Shown here: positions 22,396 through 34,514 of the stretch, in pieces
Layout: every line of letters begins with the position of its first letter
Numbering within the stretch: the first letter of the stretch is position 1
Source of the DNA: Clarkia xantiana subsp. parviflora
Lineage: Eukaryota > Streptophyta > Magnoliopsida > Myrtales > Onagraceae
Assembly: GCA_036873135.1 (NCBI GenBank)
Contig: JAPTYO010000007.1
Coordinates: forward strand, 22,054,763 to 22,118,762
Direction of reading: 5' to 3'
DNA length: 64,000 nt
Notes under the pieces: model-generated
Databases searched by the model: none
The model's input: the letters and a program-made list of their open reading frames with translations, nothing else
Told to the model about the DNA's origin: nothing
Program-made: the position numbers and the translations under genes

Positions 22396-23909
22396 TATAC
22401 TTGAAATAGATAAAATCATTTGAACCTAACTATTAGGAATAAAATCGTAATGAACCCATTAGATTGACGCAAATATAGATGAATTTTATTATCTATCTAC
22501 TAAACTATTGTTTTATATCCTCATGTTTTATAGAATAGAATGTAAAAGACTTTTCTTCATGGCCAGTCAAGTCCGAGCAGTGTATAAAGTGCTGGAACAT
22601 CAACTTTAGAACCGTCAAAAATTAGTGAAACTGTTATTCGGGCCTGAAGAGTGATGGGCTGAACTAGTGGAAGCTATTTTCTTGGGCTTGGGCAGGAGCA
22701 GTTTATTTTCGGTTTCTTTAGTTTAGTTTTGATGCAAAACAACTCACTTTTATTTCATCAATTTTGATACATCTGATATGCTTTGGCACGTCGGACATAT
22801 GTTTCTTAAGAGCTTAGCAGTCATCTTCAAAGCTCTGCAGAACTTCCTCTGCTAGAAGTGGAGTTAAAGAGGAAGATGGGAAAAAGGGGTTGGGGTTTTA
22901 AGAAATTGCTTGATGACTTTTAATAGGTTTTATGGTTTTAATTATTTGAATCTTTTTTAATAATGTGACGCCGAGATTACATTTTTTTTTTAATCTTTGT
23001 GCATTTTAAAATTCATAATCACCGATTCTGTCACGTGGTGAATTTAAGCAGTTTAGGTACAAAAGCTCGTCTAACATTGATTTTATGTTTAATAACTAAA
23101 TTAATACCTAAATTTTAACCCAATTAAAACATTATCGGAATTTTAACTTTTCAAAATTAACTACTTGAACATAATTACAATCCAATTAGGTTACAACCAT
23201 CGTTAAAAATTCAGTCAAACTAGTATTTTAAAATAAATATATTTTGGTAACGTGAAAATAGATTCAGGTATAAATTAAGAGGGGGTATTACAACTATGTA
23301 CACCAAAAAAACGTTTATATACTCGACCGCATATGTAGTCAGAATGCAATGTAACTAAACTTTTTAGTCTATTCTATTCAACTACTCAATAAGCTAAGTA
23401 ATATTGACTTTGACCAATCATCATTTCCTCGGAATAATGTCTACGTCAGACACGGTATTATCTCATTGACAATGACCTATGGCCGACAATCAGGTAATGT
23501 AATGGAAGTTTCCTCCAAAGGTTGAAATCTTGATTATATCGATCGAGTCTATGCCGTATCGTTTACGACATGTGATGATTCTTTGCTAGCTAACTAGCTT
23601 TAAGGTTGCTGGTTTTTTTTAATGTCATAAATAAATATTTTGTTTTCCATTCTGATCAACAACAAGATATCTATTATTTCTACTGTACAATACATTTATA
23701 ATTTTATTATATACAATAGGATATATATTAATTATACATACATTTTTATACTAGAAAAGAATCATATGAATTTGAAACTAGCTACTGGCAGACAATCATG
23801 ATCATCAATAGCTAGCTATCAAGCGCAGCTCCATGTATTATATATAACAATTAATATAAAGTACCTCTACCATATAAAATCATACAAGCAGGCAGGATGA
23901 AAAATACCC
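22396..23909. other. Intergenic between paralogs A and B
   Basis: 22400-22560 matches 43310-43460 (shared AAATCATTTGAACCTAA and CCTCATGTTTTATAGAA). 23430-23880 matches 20090-20570. The remainder is AT-rich with no gene seen. Confidence 0.55.
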
Positions 23910-24281
23910 TTAACACCCACCGCCACCACCTCCACCTCCACCGCCGCCGCCGCCGCCGCCAGCAGATGCTGTATGGCCACCGCCATCGTGGTGGTGATGG
24001 TGATGATGAGCAAACCCTCCACCATGGTGGTGGTGGTGATGATGAGACCCTCCACCTCCGTGTCCACCTCCATGTCCGCCTCCGCCACCACCTCCACCGC
24101 CACCTCCGCCTCCGTCATCACCTCCGCCTCCATCTTCACCGCCACCTCCATCTTCACCTCCGCCTCTGTCTCCACCTCCTCCTCCTTCTGGTTGGGAACA
24201 GCCTCTGAGAAGACTGAGAACAAGAGATACGACCACGAAAACTACAAAAACTATGATCATCACTGTCGCCACATGATCCAT
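23910..24281 (-). CDS. Small membrane-anchored His/Gly-rich protein (paralog B)
   Basis: A 123-residue intron-free frame, paralog of the gene at 20592. MDHVATVMIIVFVVFVVVSL gives the membrane helix (about 5-24), then LSLLRGCSQPEGGGGG. Acidic Gly repeats (EDGGGG, DDGGGG), a long poly-Gly run, GHGGGHGGGG, and two seven-His tracts (HHHHHHHGGGFAHHHHHHHD) follow, ending in poly-Gly and a terminal Cys. The His blocks and FAHH motif are conserved with paralog A while Gly runs differ in length, as expected from replication slippage under selection for composition. Function unknown; a cell-surface or membrane metal-binding or wall-associated role is possible but unproven. Confidence 0.65.
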   Translation of the reverse strand: MDHVATVMIIVFVVFVVVSLVLSLLRGCSQPEGGGGGDRGGGEDGGGGEDGGGGDDGGGGGGGGGGGGGHGGGHGGGGSHHHHHHHGGGFAHHHHHHHDGGGHTASAGGGGGGGGGGGGGGGC

Positions 24282-24444
24282 TTTACAAACAGCACAATAT
24301 AATTAATTAACCCAAAGCATGCAATTAATCCGATCGCTGAGCTAGCTTAGATAGTTTGAAGCTATACCAAGCCGAGTTCGTTGGTTACTTGTCTGCTCAC
24401 CTAATGGATATATATATATACTATACAATATATATATATATAGA

Positions 24445-24490
24445 GGTTTAACGCGGAAACCGATCGATATTGTAAATGTCTTCCATCACG
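24445..24490 (-). promoter_or_regulatory. Conserved promoter block 1, paralog B
   Basis: ACGCGGAAACCGATCGATAT followed by TGTAAATGTCTTCCA, about 164 bp before the ATG of paralog B and next to TATA repeats. Confidence 0.55.
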
Positions 24491-24616
24491 AATGTATTTT
24501 CCAATATCTGCATGTTACTGGTCAACTAGGAAAACGAATATAAATTTAATATATTATATGTATAAAATATAGTTCAAGAAAGGAGATTGAGTTAATATAA
24601 AAAAATAGATATCAGA

Positions 24617-24660
24617 GATACGTGAGTTTCACTCTTTTGACTACGTCAGAATTATATATA
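24617..24660 (-). promoter_or_regulatory. Conserved promoter block 2 (W-box/TGACG), paralog B
   Basis: GATACGTGAGTTTCACTCTT followed by TTGACTACGTCAGAATTA, about 336 bp before the ATG, the same distance as in paralog A. Confidence 0.55.
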
Positions 24661-25278
24661 TCATCATTGTCATATTAATGTATTATAAATGGCATTTTTT
24701 TTTAATTTGTTATATAAATGTTCGAATATATGTATTGGTTAATATTATTTATATAGTTAATTATGTATTTGTTTTATTTTTGTCCATGAATGTATTAGTT
24801 TAACTTTATATAAACTTCCGATTAGACATAGGTTATTTAGATTTCTAATTTACCTAATAAATATAAATTTATATAAGTTTCTTCTAAATATTATATTATA
24901 TTATTTAAGTATTAATAAGATATATTAATCATCATACTCAAAGCTAGTATTATTAATACATCAAACCAACATAATAAACAAAGAAAGCTTTGACGGAACG
25001 ACATGTTCTTGAAATACATAAATAAATAAATAAATCTATTTCATAATAAAAATCTGAATATTTAAAATTGTCCTCACTTAAATGTGTCCTCACAAGAAAA
25101 AAAAAATTGGCGCCTAATCCTCAAGAAAAAAAAAATTGGCGCCTAATCCTAAAGCCTGCCTAATCCTTTTTTTCCCAAGTCCACTAAACCCTAAAAACCA
25201 ATCGTTTTTTCTTACAAATTGGCGCCCCTTGCTGCTTACGCTAACTGTCATTGTTCGCCCTTTGTTGGTTATAATTAA
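24661..25278. other. AT-rich intergenic
   Basis: Shares a short TTTGACGGAACGACATGTTC stretch (24980s) with the 43-kb segment. A direct duplication of AAGAAAAAAAAAATTGGCGC (about 25093-25145) is present. No gene seen. Confidence 0.5.
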
Positions 25279-26875
25279 CTAGATAATTGACCCGCGCTTT
25301 GCGCGGAGTATAAAATTTATTTGATATATTAGTTTATAAAAAGTGTAAAATATTAAATGTCAATATATTAAAAAATTAATTAATATTACACTTGTGTATA
25401 TTAAATTGACTTGATTATTAAGATTAACTTATTGAGTAAATGAATATGTTTTTTATTTAATGATATTTAAAATAATTTTTAGGTTTTATAACTTGTATTA
25501 TTTATCATATATTCATTACTTATGATTTAAAGTTAAGTAATAATGCAAACGTAAAAAATTATTTATGAAACGCGGTAGTTATTTATTTTATATCTTTTGT
25601 ATAATATTTATTAAGATACAATTATAATTTGTGTATAACAATACTGGATTAGTCATTTTGTAAAATTTAATGCACAATATCATTGACAGTTTTTTTTAAA
25701 ACTATAATGGTTCATATAAATGTGTGAAATTTTCCTAGAAAGTGTTATAGGTCACACCAAGGAACCAATAGAATTTGCTGTAGCACTTTCTCTTTCATAC
25801 TTTCTAGCTAAATTTCACAGCAATATTCACAGTTTGAATCTTTACTCTATAAAATTATAACATGTCCAGATATAATTGTTATTCATAAAAGATAATATTA
25901 TGGTATGATGAAATTATTTAGATAAACAAATATTGATAACGAAAAAATATTTAGCCTAAATAAAATGTCTAGTGAGAATGATGAGAGGTGTTTGAACGAT
26001 AAAAAAACTTGCTAATATCTAATTATTTAAGAAATTTAATTATTTGTAATTTAAAAAATTGACGAAACAGTAAAATGGTTTTTTTTTTTATTTTTTTATT
26101 TTTTTTACAATTAAGCAGAACAATTTATATAAATTTGAAATAATTATAACTTTTATATTATTTGATTTAAAATATAATTGCATTGTTTATTTATTTATCA
26201 ACTCGTATTCCTATTCATCCATGTTAATTTGAAGTCTATTTGAATTTTGAACACAACAGCCATTTACTGAAGAAAAAAAAAATCAAATATGAATATTGAA
26301 ATATAGATTACAAAAATTATTTAACATAATATTTAAATTTAATTGGTAAATACTATAATAGTATATAATTTTGTGTTTTTATTGATGAAACCTTTATTAT
26401 ATATCAGTTACGTCAATTCAAATTTTGTATTTCATTATAAAATGGCTAAATATATTAATAGTTATCACTATGAAAATACTTAAATATAATTAATTAATTC
26501 TTTTATGGTGAAAACATTACAATTTAATAAAAATATTATATATAGGACTAAAAATCTAAAAACAATATTTATATTTCATAAGTTTCTACCAATATGTTTT
26601 ATGATATGCATAACTACATTAAAGATTAAAAAAATGCATTTATGCACAAATCGAAACGGTTGGTTGGAAAAAAATGGCTTGTAAGATGCTATGAGATGCT
26701 TTGGAGCAATTTCAAGCCATGAGAATAGTCTATGTGGAGATGCCACATCATAGATGGTTAAAGTAAATTCATGTGGACCAATAATATTAACCGTTTTTTA
26801 CATGTAGATGATTCGTTTTCTTATGTGTCAACATGTTGTAAGTTTCATCCAAATTATATTAGATATAGATATAGA
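25279..26875 (-). mobile_element. Non-autonomous Helitron
   Basis: On the minus strand the 1597-bp element begins TCTATATCTATATCTAATAT (just after an A at 26876) and ends with a perfect hairpin CCGCGC-AAA-GCGCGG (25292-25306), then GTCAATTATCTAG and T. TC start, hairpin a few bases before CTAG, and A/T insertion without duplication fit a Helitron. The interior is AT-rich and non-coding. Confidence 0.65.
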
Positions 26876-27394
26876 TTGGCTAGCATCCTCCCACACCGAC
26901 CGGCTCTTCCATCTGATCTTGTGTCGTATCCAAACATGGGACACCATCTTTATCCGTTTTTCCATTTCATCTTCCCCTTCATCAAACGTTACATGGTTTG
27001 AACATTTCCCATTTACATTTCACTATATATACCAACCATCACAAATGGAATCCAATAATATATCACTCCACCCGTCCATATCTCCTCCGTATAAAACCCT
27101 CCAACTTCATATGATTGCTTCAGTCAAAATGATTTGACTTATACTGTTCAATGGAATTTTCGCAATCACCCTAACTTTTACCGTGTTTAATATCTTCTCT
27201 CAATACGCTAATTCACAATTTGTGCATCCGATCAAAACCGCTCCATCTCCTGCTGAGTGAAACTTCTGTAATCACTATGACACTCTTACAGGTTAGTATC
27301 TTCTCTCAATTCGGTAATTCACAGTTTGTGTATTGTTCTTTTAAAAAGCTTTTGTATTGACTTTTGCAACTGCATTTCTTTGATACATCACATA

Positions 27395-27669
27395 TTTTGA
27401 CCAAATTAGATCTAAACAAACAACCAAATACCAATATAGACCACATAAAAAATATTTTACAAATCTAGGCCTAGTTTTTGACCAAAATAGATCTAAATAA
27501 ACAACTAAATACCAATATAGACCACATCAAAAATGTTTTACAAATCTAGGCCTAGTTTTGAGTTTTTGACCAAAATAGACCTCAATAAAGAACCAAATAC
27601 CAATATAGGCCAACTGAATTTTTTTTTTTTTTTTACAATTTTCCGGGAAAAAATATATTGGTTGGCCGG
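27395..27669. repeat. Left arm of foldback element
   Basis: Three roughly 80-bp tandem copies containing ACAAATCTAGGCCTAGTTTT and CCAAATACCAATATAG. The same units occur inverted at 38985-39215, and GGTTGGCCGG near 27660 pairs with CCGGCCAACC near 38985. The two arms flank the LTR element, which inserted between them. Confidence 0.65.
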
Positions 27670-28463
27670 TGATGGATAAATGTCCAATTCGGGTTCGTAT
27701 TTACACTTCGGGCCTCGTAAACGTGTCAAAAATTACATCTCGGTTTAAAAACATCTCCCACGGTATCAAAACGGTCCGGAAGCACATTTACGCGCGTCCG
27801 GACCGGACCTCCGGGTTGCTTGCAATCCGGAGGTCCGGGTTGCGCGGCAATCCGGACCTCGCCGAATTGCCCAAATTCGACGAGGTCCGGATTGCCCTAC
27901 GGGTATCGCGCGACTACCGTATCCGCGATTACCGTAGCGTGTAGAGAAGTCAAGTTCGCACATTACCAATATGGATGACGGTTACCGCATGATCTTAAAC
28001 CGTCATCAAACCGCTCCAAAACCGGGTCCGGTCCCAAGGAAGGCTATAAATAGGAGGTCTTGGCCACCCATTTTGACACATTCTCTCATTTGCCCAACTT
28101 TGGTATTTTGAGCTCTGACTTCTCTCTAGAAATTCTCTCTCTCTAGAAATTACATTTTTGCCCTTATAGTGACTTAAGCATCGGAGAGGGCTCCGCTAGC
28201 ACCACCCCCCCCCCCCTCTCCGTGCTAGCATTGGTCCTTGGTGCAGGATCCGACGCTTGAGACACGACCTTGCCGAGACACAACCTTGCCGAGTCACAAC
28301 CTTACCGAGTTCCCAGCCTTACCGAGTCTCAACCATACCGAGACACAATCCTCATACGGGAGCAAGTCTGAACACTCGTTAGTGGCCCAACCTCCGACGG
28401 AAGGATCACAGCCCGCACAACCACAGACGCATCCTCACGACCTTGTTCAATCCGGACGCAACA
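27670..28463 (+). repeat. 5' LTR
   Basis: 794 bp, TG...CA. Promoter TATAAATA at 28045-28052 and a C-homopolymer near 28205. A 26-bp-scale internal duplication in the GC-rich U3 (GGTCCGGGTTGC unit) makes it longer than the 3' copy. Confidence 0.9.
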
Positions 28464-28480
28464 TTGGCGCCGTCTACGTG
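28464..28480 (+). other. Primer binding site
   Basis: TTGGCGCCGTCTACGTG directly after the 5' LTR, of the TGGCGCCG type seen in Tat-group elements. Confidence 0.75.
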
Positions 28481-28599
28481 ATTCGAACAACAAGCTACCG
28501 TAACGCAGAAATCATGACGAGTGATCACAACGCTCTCACTAAGGTCAATCCGTCAAAAACCAGGAAGCGCTTTAGACGTCATAAAAGGTCCATAATGTC

Positions 28600-31500
28600 A
28601 ACCGTGCCAGCAAGCAATGTGCCTACCGCACAGCACGGTCCAAAATTTCCAGGCATCCACGTGATACATGGAGGCTTCGGGGCAGGAGGCGAAACATCAT
28701 ACGAGAGAGAAATATACGCTTCCCTGATGATCCATGAGCCTAGGGGCAGTCAGCAGGGAGACGCTGTCCTAGAAGACGCCATCGGCTTTTCTTCGAAAGA
28801 CAAGTCGCACATAACATTTCCACATAATGACGCCTTGGTCATAACCATGACAATTGACGGCATGAACATCAAGCGTATCTTGGTCGATGGAGGAAGTTCG
28901 CCCAACATCATCACGAAAGACGTCATCCTAGCTTTGGGGAGAAAGAAGGATGTCAGCAAAATGAATTCACCCTTAGTAGGGTTCATGGAAGATGCAAGTT
29001 ACCCATTGGGGTCCATAACACTGCCAGTTATACTGGGAGAGGGCAACTCACGTCTCCAAATTGCAATACCATTTATGGTAGTGCAAAAGCTGGACGCATA
29101 CAATGGTATCTTAGGATACGCAACCATGAATGCGTGGGGAATGGTGCCATCAACAGCACACCAGAAGATCAAATTCCCAACTACAGCCGGAATCGGTGAA
29201 GTCAAAGGAGATCAACTGTTGTCAAAAAATTGTTACAACGTGGCAATCCAAAATAACGTCAAGCCTGATGACATGCCCATCATTGATGATGATCCAAGGG
29301 AAGGCCGTGCCCGACCAGCCCCAGTAGAGGAGTTAAAACACATAAAGATCGAAGAGCCAGACAGAATGGTCCAAATCGGAGCATCCTTGTCAGAAGATGA
29401 AGTGATAGAGATCATAGCACTCCTCAAAGAGTATAAAGAGCTATTCGCATGGTCACCAAGCGATATGCCCGGAATCAGCGCAGAAGTCATTTCCCATAAA
29501 CTCAACATCAAGCCAGGAACTCGAGCAATAGCCCAGAAACTTCGACCCCTCGGGGGCAACAAGAAGCTGGCAATCAGAGAAGAGGTGGGAAAACTGCTTG
29601 ACGTAGGATTCATCGAAGAATCAAGATACCAAACATGGGTCGCAAACCCGGTGTTGGTTCCTAAGTCAAGTGGCAAGTTAAGAATGTGCATCGATTACAG
29701 AGATCTCAACAACGCATGCCCAAAGGATTCATATCCTCTCCCAAGAATCGACCAACTAGTCGATGCCACTGCCGGCCACGAATTAATGTCCGTAATGGAT
29801 GCATACTCCGGATACAACCAAATCCCGATGTTCAAAGACGATGCACCGCATACTGCATTTTATGCAGATAGCGAAATATACAACTACACAGTGATGCCAT
29901 TCGGCCTAATCAATGCGGGAGCAACATACCAGAGAATGGTCAATACCATCTTTGGCGATCTAATCGGAACCAAAATGAACAGAACAACAGGGAAAGACCC
30001 GGCCGACCTGCCCGAATTGGTGGATGCTGCCAAAGGGAGTGGCGATGCCATACGCGAGGCATACGTGGACGACATTGTCGTGAAGTCAACCAAAAGGCGC
30101 AACCATGTTGACGACTTGCGAGCAATCTTCAAAAGAATGCGCGAATATCAAGTCCGCCTAAATCCAACAATATGCGCTTTTGGCGTACAATCAGGAAAAA
30201 TCCTTGGATTCATGGTAAGCCAGAGGGGATAGAAGCTAACCCAGAGAAAGTGAAGGCAATTGAAGAAATGGTATCCCCAAGGAGACATAAGGAAGTCCAG
30301 CAACTAAATGGCCGCCTAGCTGCTTTAAACCGGTTCCTTGCCAGAATAGGCGACAAGGCACTCCCTTTCTTTGAAGTCTTGCGTGCAAACAAGAAGTTTG
30401 AATGGACACCAGCGTGTGAAGAGGCTTTCCAGCAACTAAAACAACACTTGCGCACATTGCCGGCATTGGCAAAACCAATACCAGGAGAGCCCCTCTTCCT
30501 GTACATATCAGTGAGCAACACGGCTGTCAGCTCAGTCCTTGTCAAACAGAAGGGAACTACCCAGCTCCCAGTCTACTACGTGAGCAAGATACTTGCAAAG
30601 TACGAGATAAACTACATGCCAATCGAAAAATACCTGTACGCACTTATAATAGCAGCAAGAAAGCTAAGGCCATACTTCCACGCACACGAAGTAACAGTCT
30701 TAACAGACCAACCCCTGAAGCACATCCTGTCAAAGCCAAACATGTCAGGAAAGCTAACAAAGTGGTCAGTAGAGCTAAGTGAATTCCGCATTCACTTTGC
30801 TCCTCGAACGGCGATCAAGGGACAAGCGCTGGCAGACTTCATCGCAGAATTCACCGGGATAACTCCCGACCCAGATCCCCAAATTAGACCTCAACAAATT
30901 GAGGAACATACCGAAGTATGGCAAATGTACACCGACGGATCTTCAAACGTAGGGGGATCAGGTGCCGGATTCCTCCTAATTCCTCCCGATGGATCTAATC
31001 CATTAAAGTATGCTCTAAACTTAACATTTAGAGCAACAAACAACGAGGCGGAGTACGAAGCATTGATAACTGGCTTAAGAATTGCAAAAGGTGTCGGAGT
31101 TAAACATCTACGAGTGAAGTGCGATTCACAATTGGTCGTCAATCAAGTTAAAGGCGAATATGCGGCAAAGTCAGAAAATATGCAAAAGTACTTGGGGCAA
31201 GCAAAAGACCTCATCACAAGCTTCGATACCTTCGACATCTCTGCGGTGCCTAGAGAAGAAAATCAAGAAGCTGACGCCTTGAGCAAATTCGCACAAGGCA
31301 ATGAACAAGGCAAAGAAACACATTTCGTGGAAAACAGAATCTTGTCAGTAATTGACAAATTCGAAGTCTTGTGCATCGATCCAGAACCAGATTGGAGGAC
31401 CCCAATATTGGCATACCTCAAAGACCACAAGCTCCCCGAAGACAAAGTTCAAGCCCAAAAATCCAGAGACAAGCCGTCAATTACGCATTAATAGATGATG

Positions 31501-32623
31501 AACTTTACAAAAAAGGGTTTTCAACCCCATACCTAAGATGCATCACCTTCCGGGAGGGCCAAAAAGTGTTAGAAGATTTACATAAAGGCCAAGCAGCCTG
31601 CCATGAAGGAGCAAGATCTCTAATACGCAAAACTTTGAGCTTGGGATACTATTGGCCAACCATGAAGAACCAAGCTACGCACTTGGTCACAGAATGTGAA
31701 TCATGCCAACTTTATTCAAGAAGTATCACGGCACCAGCCGCCGAGTTAAGCCCAATTGCAAGCTCATGGCCATTCGCACAGTGGGGGATCGATCTGGTGG
31801 GTCCACTTCCAAAGTCAAAAGGCCAAACCAAATACATTGTCGTCGCAATCGATTACTTTTCAAAGTTGATCGAAGCAAAGGCATTGGCACAAACAACCGA
31901 TGCACAAATAATGGATTTCATTCGAAATCACATCATCGTGCGATATGGAGTTCCGAAGGTCCTAATCAGCGACAACGGACCACAATTCAAGAGCTCAAGG
32001 CTTCAAAAATTTTGCGAAAGACTCAACATTAACCACCGTTTCGCCTCAGTCCGCCATGCTCAAACCAACGGACAAGTCGAGCCGCCAACAAGACCGTCCT
32101 AGACGGTCTCAAGAAAAGAGTGCACGCATTAAAAGGAGGATGGGCAGAAGAACTTAGCAGTGTTCTGTGGGCACTTCGAACAACTCCAAAGGAGTCAACT
32201 GGAGAAACACCATTCAGCCTGGTGTATGGAACGGAAGCAGTCACTCCCATCGAAATTGCTGTCTCATCCTATCGCACAACCCATTTCAACACACAAGCCA
32301 ACGAAGTAGACATGCGTCTAGACTTAGACTTGGCTGAAGAAAAAAGGCGTTACTCCGAACACAATCAGGCACGCATGCGTTTGATCACCGCAAGATATTA
32401 CAACAGGAAGGTGAAAGAAAGGCAATTCCATGTTGGAGAAATGGTGTGGAGAAGGAATGAATTCTCACATCTCGATCAAATCAACAAGATGTCTCCAAAA
32501 TGGGAAGGCCCTTACAAGGTCGTATCCATCCCATACATCAACGCATATCGCCTTGAAGATGCAGATGGCAATGTCTCTACAAATACATTTAGTGGAGGAC
32601 ACTTGAAGAAATTCCACGGATAA
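28600..32623 (+). pseudogene. Retrotransposon pol (PR-RT-RH-aRH-IN), frameshifted
   Basis: One degenerate pol read in four frame segments: to 30232, about 30230-31475, about 31475-32080, and about 32080-32623. Each break behaves as loss of one base (near 30228, 31462 and 32085). Protease around 28880 has LVDGGSS in place of the usual D-S/T-G. RT runs about 29480-30220 with MCIDYRDLNNACPKDSYPLP and YVDD (30062-30073); about 26 extra residues (29978-30055) sit just before YVDD. A first RNase H follows (LTDQPLKHIL), then a second, archaeal-type RNase H (MYTDGSSNVGG, NNEAEYEALI, CDSQLVVNQV), diagnostic of Tat. Integrase has an HHCC finger, IDLVGPL and SDNGPQF; the third frameshift falls right at the catalytic Glu. 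The chromodomain-less C-terminus ends at 32623. Not functional as it stands. Confidence 0.88.
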
Positions 32624-33149
32624 AAGGATAATCTTCTATCACAAAAGGAGCTGTTGTATCAAGCCATTTTGCTCTTATTTCCATAATGCATCTACTCGTT
32701 TAAAAGTCCACTCCCTTATATAAAGTGGCATCTCTGTAATAATCTCACAAACCTAATGAAGTCGTTCTATCTTCGTAGGAACACGACTACTCTATGTACG
32801 TTACTTGGAAACAAAACAAAGCAACTACAACAACTATTATCTACACCAACAAGGAGTTTATTTCTCCTAAATTGGCATCTATCTCAAGAAGGTGCCGGCA
32901 ACACAAAGCAATTGCGCTATGCCCACAACCAACTTATATGACGCAAGCACAACTTGCGGAATACCTACAAAAAAGGAACTTATAGCAATTCCCTACTATC
33001 AAAACGACGACTATTCACAGGCGTCAACCACAAGCAATATCTTGGATTAACACCAAGGCCTACCATCAAAATAGCATGTCGAGGATAGAGAAAAATCCTC
33101 ACGTTCATAGCCATTCCCTGGATTCAGAACAGGATGGGCAAATACGATA

Positions 33150-33645
33150 ACGGGCTAATCACCCTGCATAACGGATGTCCTCTGCTTAGACGACAATCCT
33201 ATGTTACGAATTCCTGGTATGGGTTCACTCTGCATAACGGATGTCCTCTGTTTAGACGACAATCCCATGATACGAATTCCTTGTATGGGTTCACTCTGCA
33301 TAACGGATGTCCTCTATTTAGACGACAATCCCATGATACAAATTCCTTTTATGGGTTCACTCTGCATAACGGATGTCCTCTGTTTAGACGACAATCCCAT
33401 GTTACGAATTCCTGGTATGGGTTCACTCTGCATAACGGATGTCCTCTGTTTAGACGACAATCTCATGATACGAATTCCTTTTATGGGTTCACTCTGCATA
33501 ACGAATGTCCTCTGTTTAGACGACAATCCCATGTTATGAATTCCTTGTATGGGTTCACTCTGCATAGCGGATGTCCTCTGTTTAGACGACAATCCCATGT
33601 TACGAATTCCTGGTATGGGTTCACCCTTTACAGTGGAAGTCCTCT
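33150..33645. repeat. 66-bp tandem repeat array
   Basis: About seven and a half copies of a 66-bp unit containing TATGGGTTCACTCTGCATAA, TGTCCTCTGTTTAGACGACA and ACGAATTCC. Because 66 is a multiple of three, several frames on both strands stay open. It lies in the 3' non-coding region of the retrotransposon. Confidence 0.85.
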
Positions 33646-34514
33646 TACTAGACGACAATTCCGTACTACAGACTTTCAAAGCCGTGATGCGTGATTCCTG
33701 GACGCAGAAAACATGCATCACAATTCATACTCTCAAAAGTGCTACATGGTCCCTGGACGCAGGAATCATGTATCACAAATATTTTTACCAAAAATTTTGC
33801 CAAATATTTTATCAAATATCTTATGTATCAAACACCTTTCCAAAAATTTTATCAACACGGTTTTTCGGACGTATCACATTCAATGTCAAAATATTTTTTC
33901 AAATATTTTACCAACAAGCTTTTCAGGGTTCACAAAATGCTTCTTCAAAACTAAAATGTTTTTACGTATGCTTCCCCAACGCGGGTTGATACACGCTGGC
34001 AGGTGCGCACCCTGTTTAAAACTCATAAAATTTACAAGTAGAGTCTTGTACAACGTCGCCTTAGAGTGGAACTAAGAGACGGTATAAACTAGTATCTTGC
34101 TCAAGCAAAGATAACACATTGCAAACATACTATTTGTTAAGTCTCTATACGCGAGTCACTTGACAAGTTTCAACTGATATAGTGTCAAGCTATGCAGGAA
34201 GACGTACAACATGCACAACGCATCGTACAAACAATCTTGAATCAAAAGTGGCTATCGGTCACGATTGCGGGGACTACGTTAACACTACTAGTCATCCACG
34301 TTCAGTAAACACAGTAAGCGATAATGGTATGAAATATTACTAACAAGTTATCATGCAAACTACTGTGTATAAAACAGGTTCATACGACGTAGTTCAAAGC
34401 GAACAAGTCACAAGCAACAGTCAAACAACAACTCCAACTAGTTTCTAAACATAGAAGCCAGGAGGCAAGCGAACTCATAAACGAGTCCAACATGCTCATT
34501 GCAAAATGAGCAGT

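Noticed and set aside
33150..33645. CRISPR-like appearance of the repeat array
   Set aside because: Direct tandem repeats without unique spacers, in a plant retrotransposon.
33134..33989. Open frames on both strands over the 66-bp array
   Set aside because: Frames stay open because the period is divisible by three; no sign of coding selection.
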